DNA of 64,000 nucleotides from CBDAQD01 sp965275905 (GTDB lineage: Bacteria; Pseudomonadota; Alphaproteobacteria; Rhizobiales; JAJFHC01): NCBI GenBank assembly GCA_965275905.1, contig CBDHYJ010000066.1, forward strand, positions 1 to 64,000, read 5' to 3'. The notes under the pieces are model-generated. The model did no database searches. It had not been told where the DNA came from and worked only from the letters and a program-made list of their open reading frames with translations. Each line of letters begins with the position of its first letter. The first letter of the stretch is position 1. Below are positions 45,203-52,736 of this stretch, one piece after another. The position numbers were made by a program, and so were the translations under genes.

Positions 45203-45650
45203 GACGGACCTTCAGCGGCGTGTTGGCGTTCGCGGCACTCATCATCATGACCGCGTGGTTGCGAACGGTCATTTGAGGCTGTGCGCGGTGAACGATCCGC
45301 AGGCGCGTCCCGCCGTTCCCGGTTTCCGTCAGCCAGAACGTGACGTCGGTGACGAGGTCGGGCCTGTGGACCGCAGCCGGATTGGCCGGCTCCTCGACCC
45401 ATCTGTAGCGAAGGGTGCGATTGCGTACCGAGGAAACGAGGCGGCATCTGATCCGCTCGCTGAGCCCGGCTTCCCGGCCGTCAAGAACGAGCTCCTTCCC
45501 GCATTCCGATATTTCCGAGACGGGCAGGAGCCATGCGCTCAGGAACGCCGCCTCGGTGAGCATCCGCCAGACCTTTGCGGGAGGCGCATCGAGCTCACAG
45601 TCGGATATGACGTCATGACGCTGCATGTCTTCGTTGGGGGGGCGGGTCAT
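45192..45650 (-). CDS. SRPBCC (AHSA1/START-like) domain protein
   Basis: A 152-residue single-domain protein with the helix-grip fold: ISDCELDAPPAKVWRMLTEAAFLSAWLLP at the start, then beta strands (TLRYRWVE, VTFWLTETGNGGTRLRIVHRAQ). ArsR-SRPBCC pairs are common; the SRPBCC partner probably binds a hydrophobic ligand. Its start overlaps the ArsR stop by four bases (ATGA), so translation is coupled. Confidence 0.88.
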   Translation of the reverse strand: MTRPPNEDMQRHDVISDCELDAPPAKVWRMLTEAAFLSAWLLPVSEISECGKELVLDGREAGLSERIRCRLVSSVRNRTLRYRWVEEPANPAAVHRPDLVTDVTFWLTETGNGGTRLRIVHRAQPQMTVRNHAVMMMSAANANTPLKVRHAA

Positions 45651-45961
45651 TCTTCAATCTCCCTGAGCAGGCTCTTGAGCTTCTCGATTCTGGATGGCCA
45701 GAAGGCCCGGTATTTCTGGGCCCAGTCGAACAGCGGCACCAGTCCATCCGGAGCGACACGGTAATAGGCCTTCCGGCCGGCACGCCGTTCACGGACCAGC
45801 CCGGCCGACCTGAGCACGCCGAGATGCTGCGAAATGGCGGGCTGCGACACGTCGAATTTCTCGGTCAGTTGCGAGACGGTGGTTTCGCCGCCGTCGGCGA
45901 GGCATTCGAACACGCCGCGGCGCGTTGGATCGGAAAGTGCGCGAAAGATCTCGGTTTCCAT
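45647..45961 (-). CDS. ArsR family transcriptional regulator
   Basis: A 104-residue winged-helix repressor (METEIFRALSDPTRRGVFEC ... VSQLTEKFDVSQPAISQHLGVLRSAGLVRERRAGRKAYYRV). It lacks the metal-binding Cys motif of classical ArsR, as is usual for SRPBCC-linked members. An ATG three codons upstream at 45970 lies inside the operator palindrome. The start at 45961 sits exactly at the palindrome edge with no ribosome site, so the mRNA may be leaderless. It probably represses its own operon. Confidence 0.9.
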   Translation of the reverse strand: METEIFRALSDPTRRGVFECLADGGETTVSQLTEKFDVSQPAISQHLGVLRSAGLVRERRAGRKAYYRVAPDGLVPLFDWAQKYRAFWPSRIEKLKSLLREIEE

Positions 45962-45996
45962 GACAAACATATAAGTGATCGCTTATATGTTTGTCA
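45961..45996. promoter_or_regulatory. Perfect 15-bp-arm palindrome, ArsR autoregulatory operator
   Basis: TGACAAACATATAAG and its exact complement CTTATATGTTTGTCA flank a six-base centre (TGATCG). It overlaps the ArsR start region, so a bound repressor would block both transcription and start of the gene. Confidence 0.75.
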
Positions 45997-46237
45997 AATC
46001 GGTGCCGAAAAGAACTTTATGGCGCGGGCAGGCGGAAGGCGGCGCCATGGCCTGCATCAATTGACGCACCGGGTCCGCCTATTTTTGACACAATTGAGTG
46101 CTTTATCGGTGAGATCACGCGCCGATTGTGGCCGGGCGATGACGTTCGTGGGGCATTCCGAGCATTTCCTTACTCTATTTGTCTCTTTGGACGTCACCTG
46201 ACCGGTTGTGGCGCACGGGGGTAATCTGGAAAACATC

Positions 46238-46567
46238 ATGCGGTGTGCGCTCGCTCTGGCCCTTTTACTGTTCAGCTCTGCTGCCATGGCGGATCCTGTG
46301 GTCCTGATCTCCAAGGACGGCTATTCGAAGTTCAGGGGCGATCTGATCAGGATCGAAAACAACCTTTACGTTGTCAGGACATCCATCGGCATCGTCAGTA
46401 TCCCGATGGCGGACGTCAGCTGCGAAGGCCCCGGCTGTCCCGCGGAGGCAACCGGCGAGATTGCCGGCGACGGCGGAGAGGACGAGCCGGAACTCACCCA
46501 GGAACAGAAGGACGAATTGTTCCGGAAGTTTCTGGAATGGGGCAACAGCGACGACGAGGCGAACTGA
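46238..46567 (+). CDS. Small exported protein resembling the N-terminal domain of phosphate-binding/OmpA proteins
   Basis: A 109-residue protein with signal peptide 1 to about 18 (CALALALLLFSSAAMA). The short beta-rich domain (VVLISKDGYSKFRGDLIRIENNLYVVRTSIGIVSIPMADVSCEGPGCP) resembles the N-terminal module of alphaproteobacterial phosphate ABC binding/OmpA fusion proteins. An acidic tail follows. Here the module stands alone. The start MRCALALA at 46238 puts the signal peptide at the N-terminus; a GTG at 46208 is the alternative. Confidence 0.6.
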   Translation: MRCALALALLLFSSAAMADPVVLISKDGYSKFRGDLIRIENNLYVVRTSIGIVSIPMADVSCEGPGCPAEATGEIAGDGGEDEPELTQEQKDELFRKFLEWGNSDDEAN

Positions 46568-46726
46568 CGATACGTGAGGGAGGACCGGGGGAAATGACAC
46601 CAGTGCGGCAACAGAGCGATCGCGGCTGCAGGATGACCGTCGGTCCGCCCTGAAGCACCATCCGGCCGCGAGTATGGTCGTTTGTCCGCAACCCCCTTCC
46701 TGTCAATTCAGTGTGTAGAGTCCGTC

Positions 46727-47818
46727 ATGAAACCGTTCAGTCTGTTTTCCTTTTTCCTTTTTGCCGCTTGCCTGCTGGTCGGAGCGACGTCCAAACCGGA
46801 TCGCTCTTACGCCCAGTCGCTGGCTTGCGGCGGCACTTATCAGGTTGTCCGCGGCGACAGCCTGAGCCTCATCGCAAGGCGTGCCTACGGCAATCCGTCC
46901 GGATTTCAGTTCATCTACAGCGCGAACTCCCGGGTTATCGGACCGAACCCCGCCGTGATTCTGGTCGGCACCGTTCTGCGCATTCCCTGCCTGGACAACG
47001 CGAGCCCGTCCACCGCCAACGCGGCGGCGATACGTCTGCCGGCGACCACCGCCGCGCTGCCGGCCCCCAGCAGGCGCGAGATCCGGGTTGTCACCGGAAC
47101 CGACTGGGCGCCGTTCCTGGACGAGGATCAGCCGCAGGGCGGCATGCTTACCGAGGTCACCAACGTCGCGCTGTCGCTCGCCGACGGCAATCCGGAGTAC
47201 AAGATCGACTTCATCAATGACTGGGGCGCACATCTGCGGCCGCTGCTCAGCGATCACGCCTATGACTTGGGCATCGCCTGGTTCAAGCCGAACTGCGCTC
47301 TCGTGGACCGGCTGAGCGACGACTCCAAGTTCCGCTGCAACAATCTCGACTGGTCGGCTCCCATGTACGAGCAGGTCATCGGTTATTACACCCGCGCGGA
47401 TGCGTCGCGTCCGGCCGCACACAAGGATCTCTACGGCAAGACCATCTGCCGGCCCTCCGGCTATTCCACCTTCATGATGGAGGAGGTGGGGCTGGTCGAA
47501 CCGACGGTCGTCATCGAGCGTCCCGGCAAGACCACCGATTGCTTCGAGGGGCTGGTCGCCGGCAGGTATGACGCCGTTGTCCTGGCCTCGGACACGGCCG
47601 AGGGCGCCATTATCAAGATCGGCGCCAAGGGCAAGGTCGCGTTCCACGACCATCTTTCCTACATCGCGACCCTGCATGCGGTGATTGCCAAGACCAATCC
47701 GCGGGGCCGCGAGTATCTGGCGGCACTGGACAGCGGCATCAAGAAGATCAAGGACTCCGGCGAGTGGTTCCGGATCGTCTCCAGGCATCTTGCGCAGCAC
47801 CGGTCCAAGACGAACTGA
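46727..47818 (+). CDS. LysM domain fused to a periplasmic solute-binding domain
   Basis: A 363-residue exported protein. After the signal peptide (about 1-29) comes a LysM domain (about 38-88, YQVVRGDSLSLIARRAYGNP) that would bind peptidoglycan. A Pro/Ala linker leads to a family-3 solute-binding domain (about 115-350, VVTGTDWAPFLDEDQPQGGMLTEV ... GKTICRPSGYSTFMMEE). No ABC permease or ATPase is adjacent, so it may act as a wall-tethered sensor or orphan binding protein. Start ATG at 46727; the upstream frame adds non-secretory residues. Confidence 0.78.
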   Translation: MKPFSLFSFFLFAACLLVGATSKPDRSYAQSLACGGTYQVVRGDSLSLIARRAYGNPSGFQFIYSANSRVIGPNPAVILVGTVLRIPCLDNASPSTANAAAIRLPATTAALPAPSRREIRVVTGTDWAPFLDEDQPQGGMLTEVTNVALSLADGNPEYKIDFINDWGAHLRPLLSDHAYDLGIAWFKPNCALVDRLSDDSKFRCNNLDWSAPMYEQVIGYYTRADASRPAAHKDLYGKTICRPSGYSTFMMEEVGLVEPTVVIERPGKTTDCFEGLVAGRYDAVVLASDTAEGAIIKIGAKGKVAFHDHLSYIATLHAVIAKTNPRGREYLAALDSGIKKIKDSGEWFRIVSRHLAQHRSKTN

Positions 47819-47910
47819 GGCGGTTCTGCGCTCGGCGGCCTGTTAACAACAGTCTGTGAGACCGTCTACACCTGGCCCGGTACACCCTGTATACTGGTGA
47901 CTCAGGGGCA

Positions 47911-48179
47911 AGAGCGAGATGAGGTCAGATTGAACCAGTTCTGTTGGATGAAATCGCGCCAGTCCACAAGGAAGGTCTCGAAGAGCATAGCGGGGCTACG
48001 GTCGAGAGACCTGACGCGGTGGATGGTCGATTTCATTCAACCCTTTGGGCCGGTTGCCTTTTTGCCAGTTCCATCGGGTTTTGTCTCGGCCGTACTCCCG
48101 GTATGGCCGTCGTCAAATCCCTCGATCCTGACAAAAATGCAATCCGGCAGAACAATTTGATCTGACCTCATCTCGCTCT
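47911..48179. mobile_element. 269-bp foldback/MITE-like element, copy 2
   Basis: Same length as the element at 26158 and about 90% identical to it inside, in the opposite orientation. Its terminal inverted repeats (AGAGCGAGATGAGGTCAGAT, 20 bp perfect) differ from those of copy 1 at six positions, yet both arms match each other. It ends 12 bp before the start codon of the Tat-exported MlaC-like gene. No transposase and no clear target duplication. Confidence 0.8.
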
Positions 48180-48191
48180 GGGAAGACGGTT

Positions 48192-48809
48192 ATGGTGAGG
48201 AACCGGCAGGGAACAAATCCGGGGGTTACAAGGCGTGGCGTGATCGCCGCGGCGGGCGCGTTCGCCGTGCTCGGCGTCGGCGGCCCGGCGGTTTCCGCGA
48301 CACGTGCGTCGAGAGACCCCGTCGCCCGCTACATGACCCGCGTGGCCGCCAGACTCCAGACCGCGGCGCGCAAGGCATCGCCCGGTGCGTTCCTCTCCGT
48401 CCTGCGCAGACATGCCGACGTCCCCGGCATCGCACTCTATTCACTGGGCCGCTACCGCTCGCACCTGCAGTCGTCGCGGCGCCGGTCCTATTACAACGGC
48501 GTCGCCAAACTGGTTGCCAACTACTTCGCCGACCAGACCCGGCAGTACAAGGTCGTCAAGGTCGAGATGGGCGACAGAAGCTGGCGCGCCGGCAAGGACT
48601 ACATGATCGACAGCAAGGTCACCCTCAGAAGCGGTTCCCAGTATCGCGTCCGCTGGCGGCTTGTTCGCCGGCGCAGCGGCTTCAAGGTGGTCGATGTCCG
48701 CGTCGTGGGGTTCTGGCTCAGAGGCCTGCTGCGCAGCGAGTTCGAGCGGTTCATGAAGAAGCGCGGCGGCAACATCCGCGCGCTGCTGGCCGTGCTCGCC
48801 CGGCAGTAA
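48192..48809 (+). CDS. MlaC-like periplasmic protein with Tat signal
   Basis: A 205-residue distant paralogue of the protein at 38369. The twin-arginine N-terminus (VTRRGVIAAAGAFAVLG) suggests folded export by Tat in place of Sec. The MlaC-like core follows (YMIDSKVTLRSGSQYRVRWRLVRRRSGFKVVDVRVVGFWLRGLLRSEFERFM). The foldback element ends 12 bp before the ATG and supplies the 5' UTR or displaces the promoter. No Mla transporter genes are nearby. Confidence 0.75.
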   Translation: MVRNRQGTNPGVTRRGVIAAAGAFAVLGVGGPAVSATRASRDPVARYMTRVAARLQTAARKASPGAFLSVLRRHADVPGIALYSLGRYRSHLQSSRRRSYYNGVAKLVANYFADQTRQYKVVKVEMGDRSWRAGKDYMIDSKVTLRSGSQYRVRWRLVRRRSGFKVVDVRVVGFWLRGLLRSEFERFMKKRGGNIRALLAVLARQ

Positions 48810-48812
48810 TCT

Positions 48813-49718
48813 TCAGGCCGGCACCGGCGCCGCCGGCGCGTACTCCTCCACAAATGAGATGAACTTGCGCTTCACCGGCGTGAGCATGCCCGTGCTCCAC
48901 GCGGCCTCGGTCGGCACGATGGCCGTGCTGTCGGCCAGCGGGCGGATCACCAGGCCTTTGCGGATGTAGTTCTGCGCGCACTCGGTGAGGATCGTGATTC
49001 CCATGCGGCAGGCGATCAGGCCGAATATGCCCTCGGAATTGAAGGCGCGCTGCACGACATTCGGCTGGAAGCCTGCCGTCCGGCAGAGCGCATCGAGGTG
49101 GTTGTGAAAATGCATCCAGCCCTCGGGTTTGCCCAGGATGAAACGCTCTTCGGCAAGATCATGAATTGAGATCGCCTCGCGCTGGGCGAGGGGATGCGAC
49201 TCATAAAGCACGACGACGAGCCGGTCGACCTGCACCGTGCGGCTGGCGATGCCGTTCTGTTCGGTCGGGCCGGTGAGGAAGCCGAAATCGAGCGTCCCGG
49301 CCTCGAGGCCGGCGAGCTGGTCGCTCGTGAAACCGTGCGTCGGCTCGACGGTCACATCCGGATACCGCGCGAGGAAGCCCTGCAGGATCTGGGGCAGCTC
49401 GCCGCTGATGGCAAAGTCCGTGTATCCGATCACGAGATGGCCGCTCTCGCCCAGTTGTGCCTTGCGGGCCTGGTCAATCGTCTCGGTCAGGCTCGAAAGG
49501 GCACTGCGGCACCCCTTGAGGAAGATGTTCCCGGCGGGGGTCAGGCTGACCTGCCGGTTGGTGCGCTCCAGAAGACGCACGCCGATCTCTGCTTCCAGAT
49601 GGGCAATGGCCCGGCTGAGCGCAGGCTGCGCAATGTTCAGGCGTTCGGCGGCGCGGCGGAAGTGCAGTTCCTCCGCGACGGCGGTGAAGTAGCGGATATG
49701 GCGCATTCCGAATTTCAT
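48813..49718 (-). CDS. LysR family regulator of the TRAP/formamidase-like operon
   Basis: A 301-residue LysR protein: helix-turn-helix about 1-60 (RYFTAVAEELHFRRAAERLNIAQPALSRAIAHLEAEIG) and an effector domain typical of the BenM/CatM/CbbR-like branch. GGAGGGG precedes the ATG. It is divergent from the TRAP transporter genes with a short space holding an inverted repeat at 49733-49753. It therefore probably controls that operon. Confidence 0.88.
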   Translation of the reverse strand: MKFGMRHIRYFTAVAEELHFRRAAERLNIAQPALSRAIAHLEAEIGVRLLERTNRQVSLTPAGNIFLKGCRSALSSLTETIDQARKAQLGESGHLVIGYTDFAISGELPQILQGFLARYPDVTVEPTHGFTSDQLAGLEAGTLDFGFLTGPTEQNGIASRTVQVDRLVVVLYESHPLAQREAISIHDLAEERFILGKPEGWMHFHNHLDALCRTAGFQPNVVQRAFNSEGIFGLIACRMGITILTECAQNYIRKGLVIRPLADSTAIVPTEAAWSTGMLTPVKRKFISFVEEYAPAAPVPA

Positions 49719-49732
49719 GATACCCCTCCGGC

Positions 49733-49753
49733 ATCAATAAAGCCGCAATTGAT
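49733..49753. promoter_or_regulatory. LysR-type inverted repeat between regulator and TRAP genes
   Basis: ATCAAT at 49733-49738 and ATTGAT at 49748-49753 flank a nine-base centre, giving the T-N11-A form of LysR sites. It lies 15 bp upstream of the LysR start and about 70 bp before the binding-protein gene. Confidence 0.55.
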
Positions 49754-49818
49754 ATTATACTGGGTAACACGGACGGCATACTATCGGGATGGGGAAAATG
49801 CTGCTCAGGGAGGAAATC

Positions 49819-50823
49819 ATGTTCACCACGCTCCGCAGGCTTGTTTCGCTGGCAGCCGGCGCCGCTATTGCGGGATCGCTGGCCACATCCGCGGTTGCAG
49901 GAAATGTCACCATCAATCTTGGATACGCGGCCGCTGAAACCAGCGCCTATGCGATCCTGGCGAACAAGTTCGAGGAACTCGCCGAGAAGTACTCGGACGG
50001 CACCATCGACGTGAAGGTGCGCTGCTGCGCGCAGCTTGTGACCGAGGACGAGGCCTTCAAGGCCATGCAGCTCGGCACCGTCGACATGTTCATCATCACC
50101 GGCAACAACATCTCGCCGCACTTTCCGCTAATGGATGCGTTTGTGCTGCCCTACGTGTTCCAGAGCAAGGAACACACCTACAAGGTCCTTGAAGGTCCGA
50201 TCGGCAAGGACTTTGCGGCCAAGCTGCACAATGCCACCAAGGTGCACCTGTTGGCATACGGGTTTGTCGGCGACCGCGATTTCTACAACTCCCGCGGGCC
50301 GATCACCAAAGTCGAAGACATGAAGGGTCTCAAGGTGCGGGTGCCGAAGAACCAGGTCATGATCGAGACATTCAAGGCCTTCGGTGCGGCCCCCATTCCG
50401 CTGCCCTGGGCCGACACGCCGACCGCCCTGCAGACCGGCGCCGTCGACGGTGCGGATAACGGAACGTCCTTCATCAAGTCCCAGAAGTTCTACGAGATCA
50501 TGGATCATCTCTCGATCCTGGAGCACTTCTCGTACTTCTCGCCTCTGCTCGCCAGCAACAGGCTTATGGGCAAGCTCGACGACAAGCAGAAGGCCGCGGT
50601 CATCAAGGCCGGTGCGGAGGCCGGCGTGCACCACAAGGAAGTCATGTCCGCGCAAATTGCCGACATCCGCAAGTTCCTTGTCGAGAAGGGCGGTATGAAG
50701 CGGACCGAGGTCGACAAGTCCGGTTTCATTGCCGCCGCGCTGAAGGTCCAGGACAAGTTTGCTGCCGAGAAGGGCGACGATTTCAAGGCCCTGCTCAAGG
50801 CGATCCGGGACGCAGCCAACTGA
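49819..50823 (+). CDS. TRAP transporter solute-binding subunit (DctP family)
   Basis: A 334-residue periplasmic binding protein with signal peptide 1 to about 28 (LAAGAAIAGSLATSAVA). The mature part has the DctP pattern: GYAAAETSAYAILANKFEELAEKYSDG, then VEDMKGLKVRVPKNQVMIETFKAFGAAPIPLPWADTPTALQTGAVDGADNG, which contains the conserved carboxylate-binding Arg. AGGGAGGAA precedes the ATG at 49819. The ligand is an organic acid or amide-linked acid; the downstream formamidase-like gene hints at an amide. Confidence 0.9.
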   Translation: MFTTLRRLVSLAAGAAIAGSLATSAVAGNVTINLGYAAAETSAYAILANKFEELAEKYSDGTIDVKVRCCAQLVTEDEAFKAMQLGTVDMFIITGNNISPHFPLMDAFVLPYVFQSKEHTYKVLEGPIGKDFAAKLHNATKVHLLAYGFVGDRDFYNSRGPITKVEDMKGLKVRVPKNQVMIETFKAFGAAPIPLPWADTPTALQTGAVDGADNGTSFIKSQKFYEIMDHLSILEHFSYFSPLLASNRLMGKLDDKQKAAVIKAGAEAGVHHKEVMSAQIADIRKFLVEKGGMKRTEVDKSGFIAAALKVQDKFAAEKGDDFKALLKAIRDAAN

Positions 50824-50845
50824 ATTCCCTCCCTGCGGACACGTG

Positions 50846-50896
50846 GGCCGGTGGTCGACCGTTTCTTTCGGAAGAGCGGGGCGGTCGCCACCGGCC
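50846..50896 (+). terminator. Intercistronic hairpin between DctP and DctQ genes
   Basis: GGCCGGTGGTCGACCG pairs with CGGTCGCCACCGGCC, with one bulge. It lies directly after the binding-protein gene and probably favours higher expression of that gene than of the membrane subunits. Confidence 0.55.
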
Positions 50897-50955
50897 GGTT
50901 TGACCTCCGGCGAGATCGCTGATCTCATTTCAATCTTCACACCAGCGGGGCATCG

Positions 50956-51438
50956 ATGCTTGCTGCACTTGACCGCTATTTCGAAGAGGTGCTGTGCACC
51001 CTGAGCCTTGCGCTGGTTTCCTGCTGCGTGATGCTTCAGGTGATCCTGCGCTACTTCTTCTCCGCCGCAAGTCCCTGGGCCGAGGAGCTTGCCGTCTACG
51101 GCATGATCTTTGCGGTCTATCTGGGGGCCTCGATGGCGGTGCGGGAACGGGCGCATATCCGGATCACGGCACTGGTTAACCTGCTGCCCCGCCCGGTGCA
51201 GGTCGCGGCCGTCGTGCTCGCGGATCTGCTGTGGTTCGCCTTTGTCATCTTCCTGATCTGGCAGACCACGCTCTACACCAAGCTCCTCTTCGAGGTGACC
51301 TATATCAGCCCCGGCCTCGGCATTGAGCAGAAGTGGGTCCAACTGTTCCTGCCTCTGGCGCTGGTCCTGATGCTGTTCCGTATCGCTCAGGTTTACTGGC
51401 GTTGGCGCAACGACGGCTGGAAAGGGCTGCCGCTGTGA
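50956..51438 (+). CDS. TRAP transporter small membrane subunit (DctQ family)
   Basis: A 160-residue inner-membrane protein with four hydrophobic segments. The segment VILRYFFSAASPWAEELAVYGMIFAVYLGASMAVRERAHI carries the W-x-E-E-L motif of DctQ proteins. Its stop overlaps the DctM start by four bases (GTGA). It joins the large subunit to form the sodium-driven transporter. Confidence 0.92.
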   Translation: MLAALDRYFEEVLCTLSLALVSCCVMLQVILRYFFSAASPWAEELAVYGMIFAVYLGASMAVRERAHIRITALVNLLPRPVQVAAVVLADLLWFAFVIFLIWQTTLYTKLLFEVTYISPGLGIEQKWVQLFLPLALVLMLFRIAQVYWRWRNDGWKGLPL

Positions 51439-52730
51439 ACGGGCCCATCGCCATGGCGGTCGTGTTCGTCTTCACCATGGCGATCGGGGTTCCGATTCCG
51501 TTTGCCGCGGGCATTGCCACGATCGTCGGAATCCTGATCGCGGATATCCCTCTGACCTTGATGGCCCAGTCCGCCTGGACTGCCTTCGAGCCATTTCCGC
51601 TCGTGACCATCCCGCTCTTCGTCCTTGCCGGCCAGTTCATGGAGCAGGGCGGCATGTCGGAGAAGCTGATCGCCATCGCGCAGCGGCTGGTCGGCGCCTA
51701 CAAGGGCGGCGTCGGCCTCGTCACCGTCGTCGCCTGCATGTTCTTTGCAGCCCTGTCCGGATCGGGGCCGGCCACGACGGCGGCTATCGGTTCGATCACA
51801 ATCCCGACCATGCTGAAGGAGAAGTACAAGCCCCGGTTCGCCGGAGCGATCGCGGCGGCCGCCGGCGCGCTCGGCAGCATGATCCCGCCGAGCAATCTCC
51901 TGATCATCTACGCACTCGTGACCGACGAATCCATCCCGCGCCTGTTCCTGGCAGGCATTGTTCCCGGCATCTTCCTCGGCCTCATGCTGATGGGTATCAC
52001 CTATTTCATCGCCGCGAAGAACGACTACGGCGGAACCGGTGAACGCTTCTCGTTTCGCCCGCTGATGTGCGCCCTGTGGGACGGCAAGTGGGCGGTCTTC
52101 GCGCCGATCATCATCCTAGGCGGCATCTACACCGGCGTATTCACGCCATCGGAGGCGGCCGGCGTCGCCGTCTTCTACGGCCTGTTTGTCGGGCTGTTCG
52201 TCTACCGGGGGCTGACCTGGGAAAAGGTGTTCGCCGCCTTCAAGTTCACCGCGATCGTGATCGGGACCGTGCTGTTCATTCTGGGATCGACCAAGGCGTT
52301 CGGCCAGCTGGTGACCCTGTTCGACATCCCTCTGGCCATTCTCGATCTTTTCGCCGGCTTCAAGGAACATCCATGGCTCGTTCTGCTGATGATCGGGGTC
52401 TTCTACATCATCGTCGGCATGTGGCTGGAAAGCATCCCGCAGATCATCATCTTCACGGCGGTCTTCCTGCCGCTGGTCACCAGCCTTGGCGTCGATCCGG
52501 TGCTGTTCGGCATCTTCACGGTGATGACCTGCGAGATCGGTTTTCTGACCCCTCCGATCGGAATCAATCTTTTCGTGGCTGCGAGAATCACGAATATCTC
52601 GGTGGAAGAAATTTCACTGGGCGTTCTGCCCCTGCTTCTGCCCTATGTACTGATGATTTTTCTGCTGGCCTTCTTCTCTGATTGGGTGACGTTCCTGCCT
52701 GATCTGGTCTACGGGCCGCGGGCGTTCTGA
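51435..52730 (+). CDS. TRAP transporter large membrane subunit (DctM family)
   Basis: A 431-residue channel subunit with about 12 membrane segments. GSGPATTAAIGSITIPTML and GSMIPPSNLLIIYAL are the family hallmarks of the two halves. The GTG at 51435 overlaps the DctQ stop; a longer upstream frame is only overlap. Only six bases separate its stop from the formamidase-like gene, so the four genes form one operon. Confidence 0.93.
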   Translation: MNGPIAMAVVFVFTMAIGVPIPFAAGIATIVGILIADIPLTLMAQSAWTAFEPFPLVTIPLFVLAGQFMEQGGMSEKLIAIAQRLVGAYKGGVGLVTVVACMFFAALSGSGPATTAAIGSITIPTMLKEKYKPRFAGAIAAAAGALGSMIPPSNLLIIYALVTDESIPRLFLAGIVPGIFLGLMLMGITYFIAAKNDYGGTGERFSFRPLMCALWDGKWAVFAPIIILGGIYTGVFTPSEAAGVAVFYGLFVGLFVYRGLTWEKVFAAFKFTAIVIGTVLFILGSTKAFGQLVTLFDIPLAILDLFAGFKEHPWLVLLMIGVFYIIVGMWLESIPQIIIFTAVFLPLVTSLGVDPVLFGIFTVMTCEIGFLTPPIGINLFVAARITNISVEEISLGVLPLLLPYVLMIFLLAFFSDWVTFLPDLVYGPRAF

Positions 52731-52736
52731 GGTGTG

